Positions 48,101-57,151 are shown, counted from the first letter of the stretch. The stretch is 64,000 nt of DNA from Rapidithrix thailandica (GCF_039710355.1 NZ_JBDKWZ010000025.1:1-64000), one strand, 5' to 3'. Notes: a model not told the origin generated them from the sequence alone. Translations and numbers: made by a program.

Positions 48101-51100
48101 TAAATTCGACTTGACGTTCTCTTTTAAAGAAACCGCAAAGGGATTGATCCTAAAACTTGAATACAATACGGATTTATTCTGCAAAAACCGTATCCGAAGA
48201 ATGGGGCAACACATTGCCTTGTTGATGGAAGGCATTACAAAACAGCCGGAAACCTCTTTAACAGAGATCAACTTTCTGACAGAAGAAGAAGAAATTTTGT
48301 TACGGCAATTTTCCAATCAAGATTCGGATCTTCCTAAATCACAAAGTACCTCCCTTGTGGAGATGTTCCGTGAGCAAGCCCGCAAATACCCTGATAAAGT
48401 AGCGGTTTACTCTTCCTGCGATCATTCATCCCTTACTTACCGGCAACTTGATGAGCAAAGTGACGGGTTAGCAGCCCAGCTTCTCCACTCCCAAAAGACA
48501 TCTTCTTCCGAGTTGGTGGGAATTTCCGGAAGGCGTCATCACCGGAGTATCGTGGCCATGTGGGCCGCACTCAAAGCAGGGATGGCTTATATTTTTTTAG
48601 ACCCGCAATTACCCGAATCCCGAAGAAATTATATCCTGCGAAACGCTGAGGTCACCACCGTACTGACCGATGACAAACTGGATTTCAATAATTGGCAGGT
48701 TCCGAATCTTATCCCTATCCGACAAGGCATAATAAAAGGAAAAGGGCAAGCCATGCCCGCAGTCGCGGCAAATGAACTGGCCTATATCTGCTACACCTCC
48801 GGATCAACCGGAAAGCCCAAAGGGGTAATGATCAGCCAACAAAATGTCATTGCATTAGCCGAAGGGATGCAAAGAATACCCCAGGTAAAAGTGACCCCGG
48901 AAGACCGGCTCGTTTCGGTTGCCTCTTTCTCCTTCGATATGATCGTGCACGATATTTTCGGTTGTCTGCTCAACGGAGCCTCTCTCCTTCTTCTTGATCA
49001 AGAAAAAGACTTGGACCTTGAAGGACTTGAGCAAGTTTATGAAAGGTACGATGTCAACCGGGCAAGCCTACCCACAGCTCTATTCAACACCCTTGTAGAT
49101 TTGGATTTCCAGGGCTTCCACAAGCTACGGTTGGTCATTACCGGTGGAGAAGCGGCCTCGGTTATACACTTCCGGCAATTTGCAAAAAAATACAAGGCAG
49201 CACTTTACAACGGTTACGGCCCTGCTGAAAATACCGTTTACAGTTCCTTCTTCCATTTTAATTCCCGACAGGTAAACAGAAACGTGCCTATCGGCAAACC
49301 CCTTGACACCGTTGTTGCTTCCATCAGGGATGAAAACGGCAAGTCAGTTCCTTTAGGAAATATAGGTGAACTATGGCTAAGTGGAGAGCAACTGTCACAA
49401 GGGTATTGTAATAACGAACAGTTAAATACCCAAAAATACCTCACCGATAAGACGACAAACCAACGTCATTACCTTAGCGGAGACCTGTGCAAATGGACCG
49501 AAGAAGGGCATATCCAATATATAGGCCGGAAAGATGACATGCTTAAAATCCGTGGATTTTTGGTGGAGGTACAGGAAATTATCAATGTCTTGCTAAACCA
49601 TGAAGCCATCCGTGAGGCAATGGTACTGCCCCGCAAAGAAGAAGCCGACACCTTCCTGGTGGCCTACTTAGTAGCCGATACCTCGGATCTGATAGCCTTG
49701 AAGAGCTATTTGCGTCAATTTTTACCTGCTTATATGCTTCCGCGTTATTTTGTAATGCTTGACGACATGCCTATCAACAAAAGTAATAAAATAGACCGGC
49801 AAGCGCTTCAAAACATGGGATTACCTTCCGTTGAAGCGGAAAGTAGCCAAAGGCCTTTGACAAAAAAAGAAACCCTGATCGTAGCACTTTGGCGTGAACT
49901 TCTCAAAAAAGAACAACTGGCTACTAGTTCCAATTTTTATGAATTAGGCGGGGATTCTATCAAAGCCATTCAATTTATCTCCCGGTTGAAAGCGAAGGAC
50001 TATAAATTAACGATCAAACAATTTATGAGTGGCCCCACCGTGGAAGAGGTAGCCCACAAAATTGTTCGAATTCCTCAACAAGAGAATAGAACTGCACCAG
50101 CTACCGCAACAGGTCATGTAGCATTATCTCCCGTCATCCGTCATTTTTTTGAAAAGGTGGATGAGCCTTACCTGCATCATTTCAACCAATCCGTAAAGAT
50201 CTTTCATCCCAAAGGATTTGATAAAGAAGTCATTGGCAAAGTGCTCAACTCCTTGTTACAACATCATGATATTTTACGATCCTGCTTTCGCAAAAATGAT
50301 AAGGGACAATGGGAACACTTCATACGGGAAAATATTCCGCCTTTGGAAATTCAAGAAATTAACCTAATTGCCTCCCCAAAGAAGGAAGAAGTCTTTATCC
50401 GAGAAGCAAATGCCCTACAGGCATCGCTGAACCTGGAACAAGGGCCGTTACTAAAAGCCGGATTGTTCCGGGATACCAATGGTGATACCCTCTTGTTAGC
50501 CATTCATCATCTGGTGATCGATGGCGTTTCCTGGCGCATCCTCTTTGAAGACCTCGGCATACTTTACCAACAAATTACCCATGGCAACCTCCCTCAGTTG
50601 CCCACAAAAACAGAACCTTTCCGGCAATTCGTTAGGGAGCAGTTTGAATATATCAAGAGTGAAGCCGGTCAAAACGATCTGCATTTTTGGAAAAGAAACA
50701 CCGCTCAATCCCTACGTACCCTTCCGGTCGAATACCCTGATCAGAAAAATACGGTTTCGGAAGCGCATTCTATCTCTTTCAGCCTTTCTCATAAAAAAAC
50801 ACAACAATTGCAGGAGGTCGCTTCCTGTATGGATTTTCTGGAAGTAAATCATGTAATGGTAGCCGCCTTAGGCCTGGCACTGAAAGCAAGTTTCGGAGAG
50901 GGTTCTTACCCAGTGACCATGGAAGGTCATGGACGCGAGGAACTCTCCGATGTAACAGACCTCAGCCGGACAAGCGGTTGGTTTACCAGTATTTTCCCAC
51001 TTATTTTGCCTTCCCGGAATGAGAATGCCATCATTCCATACCTCAGCCAGGTACGCGACTTGTTACGGCAAATACCTTTAAGGGGAGCCTGTTACGGTAT

Positions 51101-52670
51101 GTTCAAATACTTAACCCAAGAGGAGTTACCTAGCCCAACATCTCAAATAAGCTTCAATTTTTTAGGACACTTTGATGACTCTATCGAAACGGATTCCGAA
51201 GGGCAAATGAAAATAATGATGGGAGAAAAGGGAAGCGAAGTACATCCTCTAATAGAGCGCTTTCACGAACTGGAGCTTTCGGGATTAATCTCGCAAGGGC
51301 AACTACACTTCTCCGTTAGATACGCTCAAAAGAGGTGGAATAAAACAAGCATTCAAACATTTGCCAAACAATACCAAACACATCTGGAAACCCTTTTAGA
51401 CATATTAGAAGAGTGGAAAGCTGAAAAATTACATGAGCTGTCCTTCAACCAATTGAATTTTTATAGCGGACGGAGAATAGTCGGGGATTTTTCCGAAATC
51501 GGCCCGTACCGTTTCGATACCTTTGATAAAAATACCTTTATGCAAGCCCTTCGTTGGCTACAAGAGCGGCATGAGAGCTTACGCAGTACCGTAGCAACTT
51601 ACAAAGGCCTTCCTTACTTGAAGATCCAACCCTATGAGGTGCCTCTAAAATGGGATACCTATACCGGAAGTGTCCCAATAGAAGATCTAATCGAACAACA
51701 GCGTGCAGAAATGCAGGTGTTTGTCTCACCATCCCGGCCATGGGAAGTCAGCGTGATCGAATCAGAAGAGGGGTATATACTGACCATGCTACTGTCTCAC
51801 CTTTTCTTTGACGGTTATTCCCAAGGGATCCTTCAGGCTGAGTTGAACGATTTCTACCAAGCTGCATTGCAAAACCAAAAACCTACCCTTGCCCCACCTT
51901 CCAGCCAGTACAGTGACTTTGTCAATGCACAACGACATTACCTGGAAAGCCGAAAAGGCCGGGGTGGCTTTAATTTTTGGCAGCAACATTTGTCGGACTA
52001 CTCCTTCCGGAGCCTGCCTCCTGTTAACTTTTGTATCAGGGCTACTACAATATTGGATCAGGACCTCACTGATGAAATCAACCGGTATTTAAAGATAGAA
52101 GGAACCAGCCCTGCAGTCTATTTCTTGTCGGCTCTTAAGCAAAATCTATCGGATCAGGATGGCAATACCTTAATTGCCCTGCCGGTAAGTCTGCGTAGTC
52201 ATGAGCTGTACGATGCCATTGATAATGAACAAAGTATTGGCTTTTATACCAATATCCTTCTACACCCCTATCAAGCCGGTGAAACCTCCCTGCCATTCGA
52301 ACAACTCCTTGGCCATACCCAACAACAATTTGCCCGGGAATTGGTCCATGGAATGTATCCTTATGAACACCTTTTGGACCAACTTCAAGCGCCCAACGAT
52401 TTTCATCCGGTAGCCGGGCTCAATTATCACAATTATCAGTACCTGTCCGAATCCAAAGTCAGTGGAGTGCGAAATCAGATTCAAACAAAAGAAGTTACCA
52501 TACAGACCCGGGCAAAGTATTGGGTAGATATTTTCCATTTTGCCGACGGCATACAGATCAATGCCACTTTCCACCCCAAAGAGGTCACTATCAAAGAAGC
52601 GGAGAGGTGGGTTCGAGGATTTTCTGATATACTTATGTCCGTATCGGACCGGAGTCCACAAAGCATCTAA
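45117..52670 (+). CDS. NRPS-6: A-T-C-A-T-E-C (A-T of module 9, module 10, terminal C)
   Basis: A 2517-residue synthetase. A9 (YTSGSTGNPKA at 169), T9 (GGNS, Ser565), C (HHIISDG at 752), A10 (YTSGSTGKPKG at 1226), T10 (GGDS, Ser1614), E (HHLVIDGVSWR at 1797), then a last C-like domain (SHLFFDG at 2227). A9 is related to the A domain that opens NRPS-3 and, like it, lacks the usual PKG and has LYGTTE. Its code (D-A-R-H-L-S-L-M-I) and that of A10 (D-M-H-S-I-G-G-V-Y) are unknown to me. No thioesterase domain follows. The final C keeps the catalytic His and DG but has Ser at the first His. It is the only domain left to release or cyclise the peptide. Confidence 0.92.
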   Translation: MKKLIYRQFEQIVKKYPDAIALNDAGKNYTYRELNEKANQIADYLSTLEIKDQTIMVAIPSGIQMVSSLLGIFKAGAVYLPVDLSFAKKQLAFILEETPGAPLLISESQTAQWQSLAEHLPLQQRAVHLISESNGLRSFQNTGWTSWKDLKDLNPETGQRPDANSYIFYTSGSTGNPKAILGVHQSLSQFIEWEAKEFQVAPGMRISQLTQFTFDASLRDIFLPLATGATLCIPPQAVRFNAHELVQWISRQKVHLIHTVPSLFRQLTKSVDQLSLQKPLPDLKHILLSGEPLYAKHLHHWKNTGAEHVEIVNLYGTTETTMIKTFHRIREVPEPSGQILHVGQPIDQAFILILNQGRLCRIGEIGEVYIKTPYMTRGYLHKPELTESVFVQNPLIQDREDIIYKTGDLGRYLPDRSLEILGRKDRQVKINGVRIELNEIDQAVMEISGVEETIVKTLKDVEGNPQIICYYKGKKEISEIREILQEKLNSHTLPSYFVFMKTFPLNANGKIDKRSLPTPEEALLGKDFDPPKAGIETQIANTWKRELHLKKVGRNHSFYQLGGNSLKAMKIAGDLQLELGIELKLTDILVYPTIARLADFLERTKPSKRPTAISRAPQMSGYPVSHTQKRLWVLSKLEEASVAYHIPIEYELTGKVNASVLRQALQWIVKRHESLRTVFREEGDSIRQIILSDTEAAFTFLQKDLSQLADQEVKNQVNSFRDKPFAMEKEPLFRVGLFYQGNNTTTLLMVMHHIISDGWSVRLMLQETLQVYEALTKGLVPELPELPLQYKDYAVWQQARINDPDTRRSGEFWHQQFDGELPVLELATDYPRPALKTFKGALTEQLIPPENVALFKKLCQQNHSTLFQGIYALLHTLLSRYTGQKDLVIGTPVANRTEAELQNIVGFFANTVPLRMQFDLQGGFTKLLTESQKTTQAAFEHSTYPFDQLIEELGLQRELSRSPLFDVMLVLHKESQEQAHEDAIWVEARETAQYSKFDLTFSFKETAKGLILKLEYNTDLFCKNRIRRMGQHIALLMEGITKQPETSLTEINFLTEEEEILLRQFSNQDSDLPKSQSTSLVEMFREQARKYPDKVAVYSSCDHSSLTYRQLDEQSDGLAAQLLHSQKTSSSELVGISGRRHHRSIVAMWAALKAGMAYIFLDPQLPESRRNYILRNAEVTTVLTDDKLDFNNWQVPNLIPIRQGIIKGKGQAMPAVAANELAYICYTSGSTGKPKGVMISQQNVIALAEGMQRIPQVKVTPEDRLVSVASFSFDMIVHDIFGCLLNGASLLLLDQEKDLDLEGLEQVYERYDVNRASLPTALFNTLVDLDFQGFHKLRLVITGGEAASVIHFRQFAKKYKAALYNGYGPAENTVYSSFFHFNSRQVNRNVPIGKPLDTVVASIRDENGKSVPLGNIGELWLSGEQLSQGYCNNEQLNTQKYLTDKTTNQRHYLSGDLCKWTEEGHIQYIGRKDDMLKIRGFLVEVQEIINVLLNHEAIREAMVLPRKEEADTFLVAYLVADTSDLIALKSYLRQFLPAYMLPRYFVMLDDMPINKSNKIDRQALQNMGLPSVEAESSQRPLTKKETLIVALWRELLKKEQLATSSNFYELGGDSIKAIQFISRLKAKDYKLTIKQFMSGPTVEEVAHKIVRIPQQENRTAPATATGHVALSPVIRHFFEKVDEPYLHHFNQSVKIFHPKGFDKEVIGKVLNSLLQHHDILRSCFRKNDKGQWEHFIRENIPPLEIQEINLIASPKKEEVFIREANALQASLNLEQGPLLKAGLFRDTNGDTLLLAIHHLVIDGVSWRILFEDLGILYQQITHGNLPQLPTKTEPFRQFVREQFEYIKSEAGQNDLHFWKRNTAQSLRTLPVEYPDQKNTVSEAHSISFSLSHKKTQQLQEVASCMDFLEVNHVMVAALGLALKASFGEGSYPVTMEGHGREELSDVTDLSRTSGWFTSIFPLILPSRNENAIIPYLSQVRDLLRQIPLRGACYGMFKYLTQEELPSPTSQISFNFLGHFDDSIETDSEGQMKIMMGEKGSEVHPLIERFHELELSGLISQGQLHFSVRYAQKRWNKTSIQTFAKQYQTHLETLLDILEEWKAEKLHELSFNQLNFYSGRRIVGDFSEIGPYRFDTFDKNTFMQALRWLQERHESLRSTVATYKGLPYLKIQPYEVPLKWDTYTGSVPIEDLIEQQRAEMQVFVSPSRPWEVSVIESEEGYILTMLLSHLFFDGYSQGILQAELNDFYQAALQNQKPTLAPPSSQYSDFVNAQRHYLESRKGRGGFNFWQQHLSDYSFRSLPPVNFCIRATTILDQDLTDEINRYLKIEGTSPAVYFLSALKQNLSDQDGNTLIALPVSLRSHELYDAIDNEQSIGFYTNILLHPYQAGETSLPFEQLLGHTQQQFARELVHGMYPYEHLLDQLQAPNDFHPVAGLNYHNYQYLSESKVSGVRNQIQTKEVTIQTRAKYWVDIFHFADGIQINATFHPKEVTIKEAERWVRGFSDILMSVSDRSPQSI

Positions 52671-52717
52671 AACCCTCTTTTTCAAGCTATTTAACATTTT
52701 TTTTTAATCACAATCGT

Positions 52718-54364
52718 ATGAATTTACTAAAAGGACATACCGGCAAATACATCTCTTTTGTACTACTGGGGATCGTGGCAGCCGTAGCCAATACCGCCAT
52801 CATTTACCTCATTAATGAAGTCATAGCGAAATATGTAGAGGATACCCGGTCCGATACCGGGGTCTACCTCTCCTATTTTGCCGGAGCGGTTGCGCTCTTC
52901 TTTATCAGCCGCTGGTTGGTCTCTTATGGCATGGTCGGATTTATGCAAGACTTGCTTTTCAAAATCCGCTTGCGAGTAGTAGAAATGGTACTCAAATCTC
53001 CTTTTCATCCGCTTGTAAAACATAAGGAAAAGGTTTACACGGCCCTGACGCGCGATACCAATAATATTGTGAATGCCAGTATTAATATGGTAGACTTGCT
53101 TACCAACTCCATATTGGTCGTCTTATGTTTGGTCTATATGGGTATCCTCTCCTGGAAATTACTTTTGTGCTTTAGCCTTATGCTGTGTTTTGCCTTGGTG
53201 GTGTACGCCATCAGCGAAAAAAAAGCGGTAGGCTTGTTCAACCAAGCAATGTCTAAGGATGATCAATTCGTCAGAAACCTCAATGAATTGTTGAGTGGAT
53301 TTAAAGAAGTGATTATTGCCAGAAAAAAGGGTGCTGACATTCGCGATCAACATATGAAACCCGCTTTGCAAGAAGCTGTTGTACTAAACAAAAAAGCCCT
53401 TGTTTTTCATCTCAACAACCGGATTACCGGGCAAATGGCTTTTTATATTTTCATTGGTTCCCTGTTAATGTTTATCGGTAATCAAGTAAGTGTGGAACGT
53501 GCCCAAGTCATTAGTTTTGTTTTCGTACTTCTATACATCTGGAGCCCTATTGAAACGATTGTACTGATGATGCCCAGCCTTTCCCAAGCCAAGATAAGCC
53601 TGAACCGCCTGGGTTCTTTACAAGAAACCTTAAAAGACAAAGACCTGGGATATAACGAAGCACCGCAACAGATGGATTTCCAATCCCTGGAAGTAGAAAG
53701 CATGGTTTATCAATATCAAGCCGAACCCGGAGACCTGCCTTTTACAGTTGGTCCCAATCAATTCGAACTCCGCCAAGGGGATGTGGTATTTATTTTTGGA
53801 GGGAACGGGAGTGGAAAAACGACCTTTATCAACCTTCTAATCGGTTTGTTTATGGCTGACCAAGGGCAAATCAAAGTCAATGAGCAAGCCATCGTTCCCG
53901 AGCAATTTGCCGAATACAGAGCACTCTTTTCCCCGGTATTCAGCGACTTTCACTTATTTGAAAGGGCTTATGGAATGAATGGTTTTGACCGGAATAAAGC
54001 CTTGGAATACCTCCGGCTCTTTGAGCTGGACCATAAAGTGCTGATCCAGGAAAACGGGTTTAACACTACCCAACTTTCAACCGGACAACGCAAAAGATTA
54101 GCCTTGGTTACGGCCATGTTGGAAAAGAAACCCATACTGATTCTGGATGAATTTGCCGCCGATCAAGACCCCTATTTCCGCAGGAAATTCTACCAGGAAA
54201 TCTTACCGTATCTAAAGCAAGAGGGATTTACTGTCGCAGCCATCACCCACGATGACAATTACTACCACCTGGCGGATAAGGTCTACAAAATGTACGAAGG
54301 GAAGCTTGAAAAGGTAACCTTGAGCGCTTCCTTAAATAAATCCGGGATAGTCGAATACTTATAA
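52718..54364 (+). CDS. Cyclic-peptide-type ABC exporter (PvdE/SyrD family)
   Basis: A 548-residue half transporter with membrane helices in the first ~300 residues and an ATP-binding domain after about residue 320. Walker A is GGNGSGKTT (361-369), the signature is LSTGQ (453-457), and Walker B is PILILDEFAADQDP (from 472). The arrangement and length match the SyrD/PvdE cyclic peptide transporter family. PvdE moves acylated pyoverdine precursor into the periplasm; SyrD exports syringomycin. Here it follows the last synthetase after 47 bases and is the only exporter in the cluster, so it most likely carries the finished peptide across the inner membrane. Confidence 0.9.
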   Translation: MNLLKGHTGKYISFVLLGIVAAVANTAIIYLINEVIAKYVEDTRSDTGVYLSYFAGAVALFFISRWLVSYGMVGFMQDLLFKIRLRVVEMVLKSPFHPLVKHKEKVYTALTRDTNNIVNASINMVDLLTNSILVVLCLVYMGILSWKLLLCFSLMLCFALVVYAISEKKAVGLFNQAMSKDDQFVRNLNELLSGFKEVIIARKKGADIRDQHMKPALQEAVVLNKKALVFHLNNRITGQMAFYIFIGSLLMFIGNQVSVERAQVISFVFVLLYIWSPIETIVLMMPSLSQAKISLNRLGSLQETLKDKDLGYNEAPQQMDFQSLEVESMVYQYQAEPGDLPFTVGPNQFELRQGDVVFIFGGNGSGKTTFINLLIGLFMADQGQIKVNEQAIVPEQFAEYRALFSPVFSDFHLFERAYGMNGFDRNKALEYLRLFELDHKVLIQENGFNTTQLSTGQRKRLALVTAMLEKKPILILDEFAADQDPYFRRKFYQEILPYLKQEGFTVAAITHDDNYYHLADKVYKMYEGKLEKVTLSASLNKSGIVEYL

Positions 54365-54415
54365 GCATGTACAAGGGGTCATTTTTCCTATTGCTTCCAC
54401 CCTAAAATCAATCCG

Positions 54416-55600
54416 ATGAAAGTTGTAAAAAGCCGCTTTAGAAAGACAAAAGTCATAACCTTCTGCTTAAGCCTTTTTTTAGTGCTGTATATTTCCTTAG
54501 CCTTTAAAGATTCTTTGAAAATGCCGAGAAAAATTGATTTTGATAAAAATGCCGTGAATGCGCTTATTCAACCATTTGTCGCCAACCGGGAGCCCGGAAT
54601 GTTAATCAGGATCTATTCTTCCGGTCAAATCCTCTTTGACAAAGCTTTTGGATTGGCAGATATGGAGGAAAACCGGCCACTTACCCGGCAAACTGCGTTC
54701 CCAGTTGGCTCTGTAAGTAAGGAGTTTACCATGGTTAGCATCTTGCAATTTGTTGAGCAAGATAAATTGCACTTACACGACACCATTGGCCGGTTTGTGG
54801 AAGGTCTCCCTTTTGGTAGTCAAGTCACGATCAAACACTTATTAAGTCATACCAGTGGAATTAAAAATTATTTTGAGAAAGCCAATCATATTCCCGGCAA
54901 ATTAGACCGTATATTTTCGCCCGATGAACTTATCCGGTATTTTAAAAATGATCCGCTGGAATTCCCTCCTGGCACACGGTACCAATACAGTAATTCAAAC
55001 TATGCATTACTGGCAAAGGTGATAGAGCAGTTTTCGAAGGGCAGTTACTCAGAGCATCTTCAAAAAACTTTTTTTCAACCTTTGGAGCTTGAGCATTCCT
55101 ACAGCTTGCTAAATACCGCTCCGGATAAAAATACTGCATCAGGTTATGATAAAAGGAAAGACTCAATCACCCCCACAGTAAAAATCCACCCGAGCCAGAC
55201 GTATGGTTCGGGCAGTGTGGTCAGTACCTTGGAGGATCTTTATACCTGGCATCAAGCGCTGTATCAAGGGAAGCTATTAAGCCCGAAAAGTTTTACGATG
55301 GCCTGTGAAGTAGCCCGGTTAACCGATGGAAGCCTGAGCCCTGAGCACCGGGGGTTTAGCCTTATGTCCGGACAGATGGGTACCCATCGTTTTTTTTGGA
55401 ACGGAGGAGACATCAGCGGTGTACATACCCGCTATCTCTATTTTCCGGAAAAAGAACTGTATATCCAAGTCATGGCAAATGTAACCATTGAGGATAACCA
55501 TGACCATGCCGGAAATTTACTCTTTAAGATTGCCGGGGAGCTGTTAGGTGAGGATGCCGTCTTTGTCATTGGTAAAGAATACCAATTGGAAAAGCTGTAG
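54416..55600 (+). CDS. Membrane-anchored serine hydrolase, beta-lactamase/S12 peptidase family
   Basis: A 394-residue protein with one N-terminal hydrophobic segment (about 11-28, after several Lys/Arg), suggesting a periplasmic enzyme held in the membrane. The class C/S12 motifs are SxxK (Ser99-Lys102 in GSVSK) and YxN (YSN at 191-193), with a WNGGD segment in the place of the third motif. KHLLSHTSGIKNY is also typical. Family members act as D-peptidases, esterases or beta-lactamases. Some trim peptide prodrugs, ClbP of colibactin being the known case, although ClbP has extra C-terminal helices not seen here. With two D-residues expected in the product, peptide trimming or self-protection are both possible. 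Confidence 0.85.
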   Translation: MKVVKSRFRKTKVITFCLSLFLVLYISLAFKDSLKMPRKIDFDKNAVNALIQPFVANREPGMLIRIYSSGQILFDKAFGLADMEENRPLTRQTAFPVGSVSKEFTMVSILQFVEQDKLHLHDTIGRFVEGLPFGSQVTIKHLLSHTSGIKNYFEKANHIPGKLDRIFSPDELIRYFKNDPLEFPPGTRYQYSNSNYALLAKVIEQFSKGSYSEHLQKTFFQPLELEHSYSLLNTAPDKNTASGYDKRKDSITPTVKIHPSQTYGSGSVVSTLEDLYTWHQALYQGKLLSPKSFTMACEVARLTDGSLSPEHRGFSLMSGQMGTHRFFWNGGDISGVHTRYLYFPEKELYIQVMANVTIEDNHDHAGNLLFKIAGELLGEDAVFVIGKEYQLEKL

Positions 55601-55763
55601 GAACATTCTACTCCGTATTCGCTCAAATCGGGTGTATCATCACTTAAATAAACCTTATACAAAAACCTGTATTTCATCTATTTAAATAAAACATACTAAA
55701 CCATTACAACAAGCCTATTTGATAGAATCAAAATTGTCTAATCCTTTAAAAAGTCATTTGCTT

Positions 55764-56480
55764 ATGAATTTACTATATTTCCCTTTTTCAGGAGCCAGTA
55801 AATACTCTTATCACTCTTTCAAACCTTATTTACAAGGCGATTTTACCAGTTTACCTTTGGAACTCCCCGGCCGGGGTGGTAGAATCAAGGAAGGTTTAAT
55901 TTACAGCATGCATGAGGCCGTTGAAGATTTATACTATCAAGTGCTACGCTATATCCATCAACCTTTTGTATTTTATGGCCATAGTTTGGGTTGTCACCTT
56001 GCGTACCTGGTGGCCAGGAAATTAATGGAAAATCAAAAGCCATTGCCTTTGTATCTCTTTCTGTCTGGCTCTACAGCCCCTTCTGTAGATAGGGCAACGG
56101 AAAGCCTTCGTTATCAACTGCCTCAGGAAGAGTTTTACAAAGAGCTGAAATCCTATGGAGGAACCCAGGATGAAATATTGCTCAATGCAGAGCTAATGGC
56201 CTTTATGGAGCCTATTTTACGAGCGGATTTCCAAATCCTTGAAACCTATCAATATCCCAAAGACAGGGCTCCCTTACCGGTTCCTTTCTACGCCTTTAAA
56301 GGGCAAGAAGAGGATATTACGGAGGAAGAAGCAATGGCCTGGCAAAAGGAAACAAGCACTAGATTTTCTTACCGGGCTTTCTCCGGCAAACATTTTTTCA
56401 TTTATGAACATGAAAAGGAAATCGTTTCTATCATAAAAGCCGCACTTGAAAAAGTTATGGTTGAACAGCCCCTCCTATAA
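55764..56480 (+). CDS. Type II thioesterase (NRPS editing)
   Basis: A protein of 238 residues from the ATG at 55764 (MNLLYFPFSGASKYSY). A TTG at 55719 would add 15 residues with no family similarity. It has the alpha/beta hydrolase features of type II thioesterases: FPFSGAS near the N-terminus (the oxyanion region), ELPGRGGR, the nucleophile elbow GHSLG with Ser74, and a C-terminal SGKHFFIYEH holding the catalytic His. These free-standing enzymes clear wrongly loaded carrier domains. The cluster has no thioesterase in cis, so a part in final release should be kept in mind. Confidence 0.87.
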   Translation: MNLLYFPFSGASKYSYHSFKPYLQGDFTSLPLELPGRGGRIKEGLIYSMHEAVEDLYYQVLRYIHQPFVFYGHSLGCHLAYLVARKLMENQKPLPLYLFLSGSTAPSVDRATESLRYQLPQEEFYKELKSYGGTQDEILLNAELMAFMEPILRADFQILETYQYPKDRAPLPVPFYAFKGQEEDITEEEAMAWQKETSTRFSYRAFSGKHFFIYEHEKEIVSIIKAALEKVMVEQPLL

Positions 56481-56494
56481 AAAACCATTTAAAA

Positions 56495-57151
56495 ATGTTT
56501 CGGATATATTATAGTTTTTATGTGAAAGAATGGCCAACTTCTTTGTTTGAGGCTTCTTTGAAGCCATTGCCTTTCGATGAGGCAGTAAAAGCAAGAAAAT
56601 TTGTTCGCTGGCAAGACAGGCAAGCCTGCATACTGGGAAAATTACTCTTGCACTATGGTCTGCGCAAAAATGCATTCGACCCGGATCTTTCTACCTTGAA
56701 GTATACCCCCTACCATAAGCCCTATTTCACCTCGGGGCCTTACTTCAATATAAGCCATTCGGAGGGATGTGTCGTCTGTGCCATTTCAAGTGATTACAAT
56801 GTTGGAATTGATTTAGAAGTGTGTAAGGAAACCAGGGTCGATGACTTTCGTGAAGTATATACCACCAAGGAGTGGGCATATATTTGTCAACAACCGGCAT
56901 TCAAAACAAGCCGGTTTTATGAAATCTGGACCCGCAAGGAAGCAATCGTGAAAGCCGATGGAAAAGGCTTAATGAACCCACTTGAAGAAATTGACACCTT
57001 GAGAACTAAAGTTTGTTTGAATAAGGTACTATATGAACTCAAACCATTATCCATAGCCAAAGGATATGCCTGCCATTTGGCTTGTGAAAATACTCAAAAA
57101 GCACAACTAAAGAAAATCAGTACTGTGGAAGAGTTGTTATTTGATACTTAA
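56495..57151 (+). CDS. 4'-phosphopantetheinyl transferase (Sfp type)
   Basis: A 218-residue Sfp-type transferase. It has FNISHSEGCVVCA, the magnesium-binding VGIDLE (Asp106, Glu108) and WTRKEAIVKADGKG (Trp145, Lys148, Glu149). It attaches the phosphopantetheine arm of coenzyme A to carrier-domain serines, here the ten T domains of the six synthetases. It starts 14 bases after the thioesterase stop and is the last gene of the co-oriented series. Confidence 0.92.
   Translation: MFRIYYSFYVKEWPTSLFEASLKPLPFDEAVKARKFVRWQDRQACILGKLLLHYGLRKNAFDPDLSTLKYTPYHKPYFTSGPYFNISHSEGCVVCAISSDYNVGIDLEVCKETRVDDFREVYTTKEWAYICQQPAFKTSRFYEIWTRKEAIVKADGKGLMNPLEEIDTLRTKVCLNKVLYELKPLSIAKGYACHLACENTQKAQLKKISTVEELLFDT

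Noticed and set aside
8801..52670. Polyketide synthase modules or methyltransferase domains within the large proteins
   Set aside because: All domains found belong to the C, A, T, E or docking types. No ketosynthase, acyltransferase or methyltransferase motifs were seen.
55719..55763. Upstream TTG start for the type II thioesterase
   Set aside because: The extra 15 residues have no similarity to the family. The ATG at 55764 gives the usual MNLLYFPFSGAS beginning.
55764..56480. Reading the free thioesterase as the chain-releasing domain
   Set aside because: Its motifs and free-standing form fit type II editing thioesterases. Release by it cannot be excluded but is not supported by sequence.
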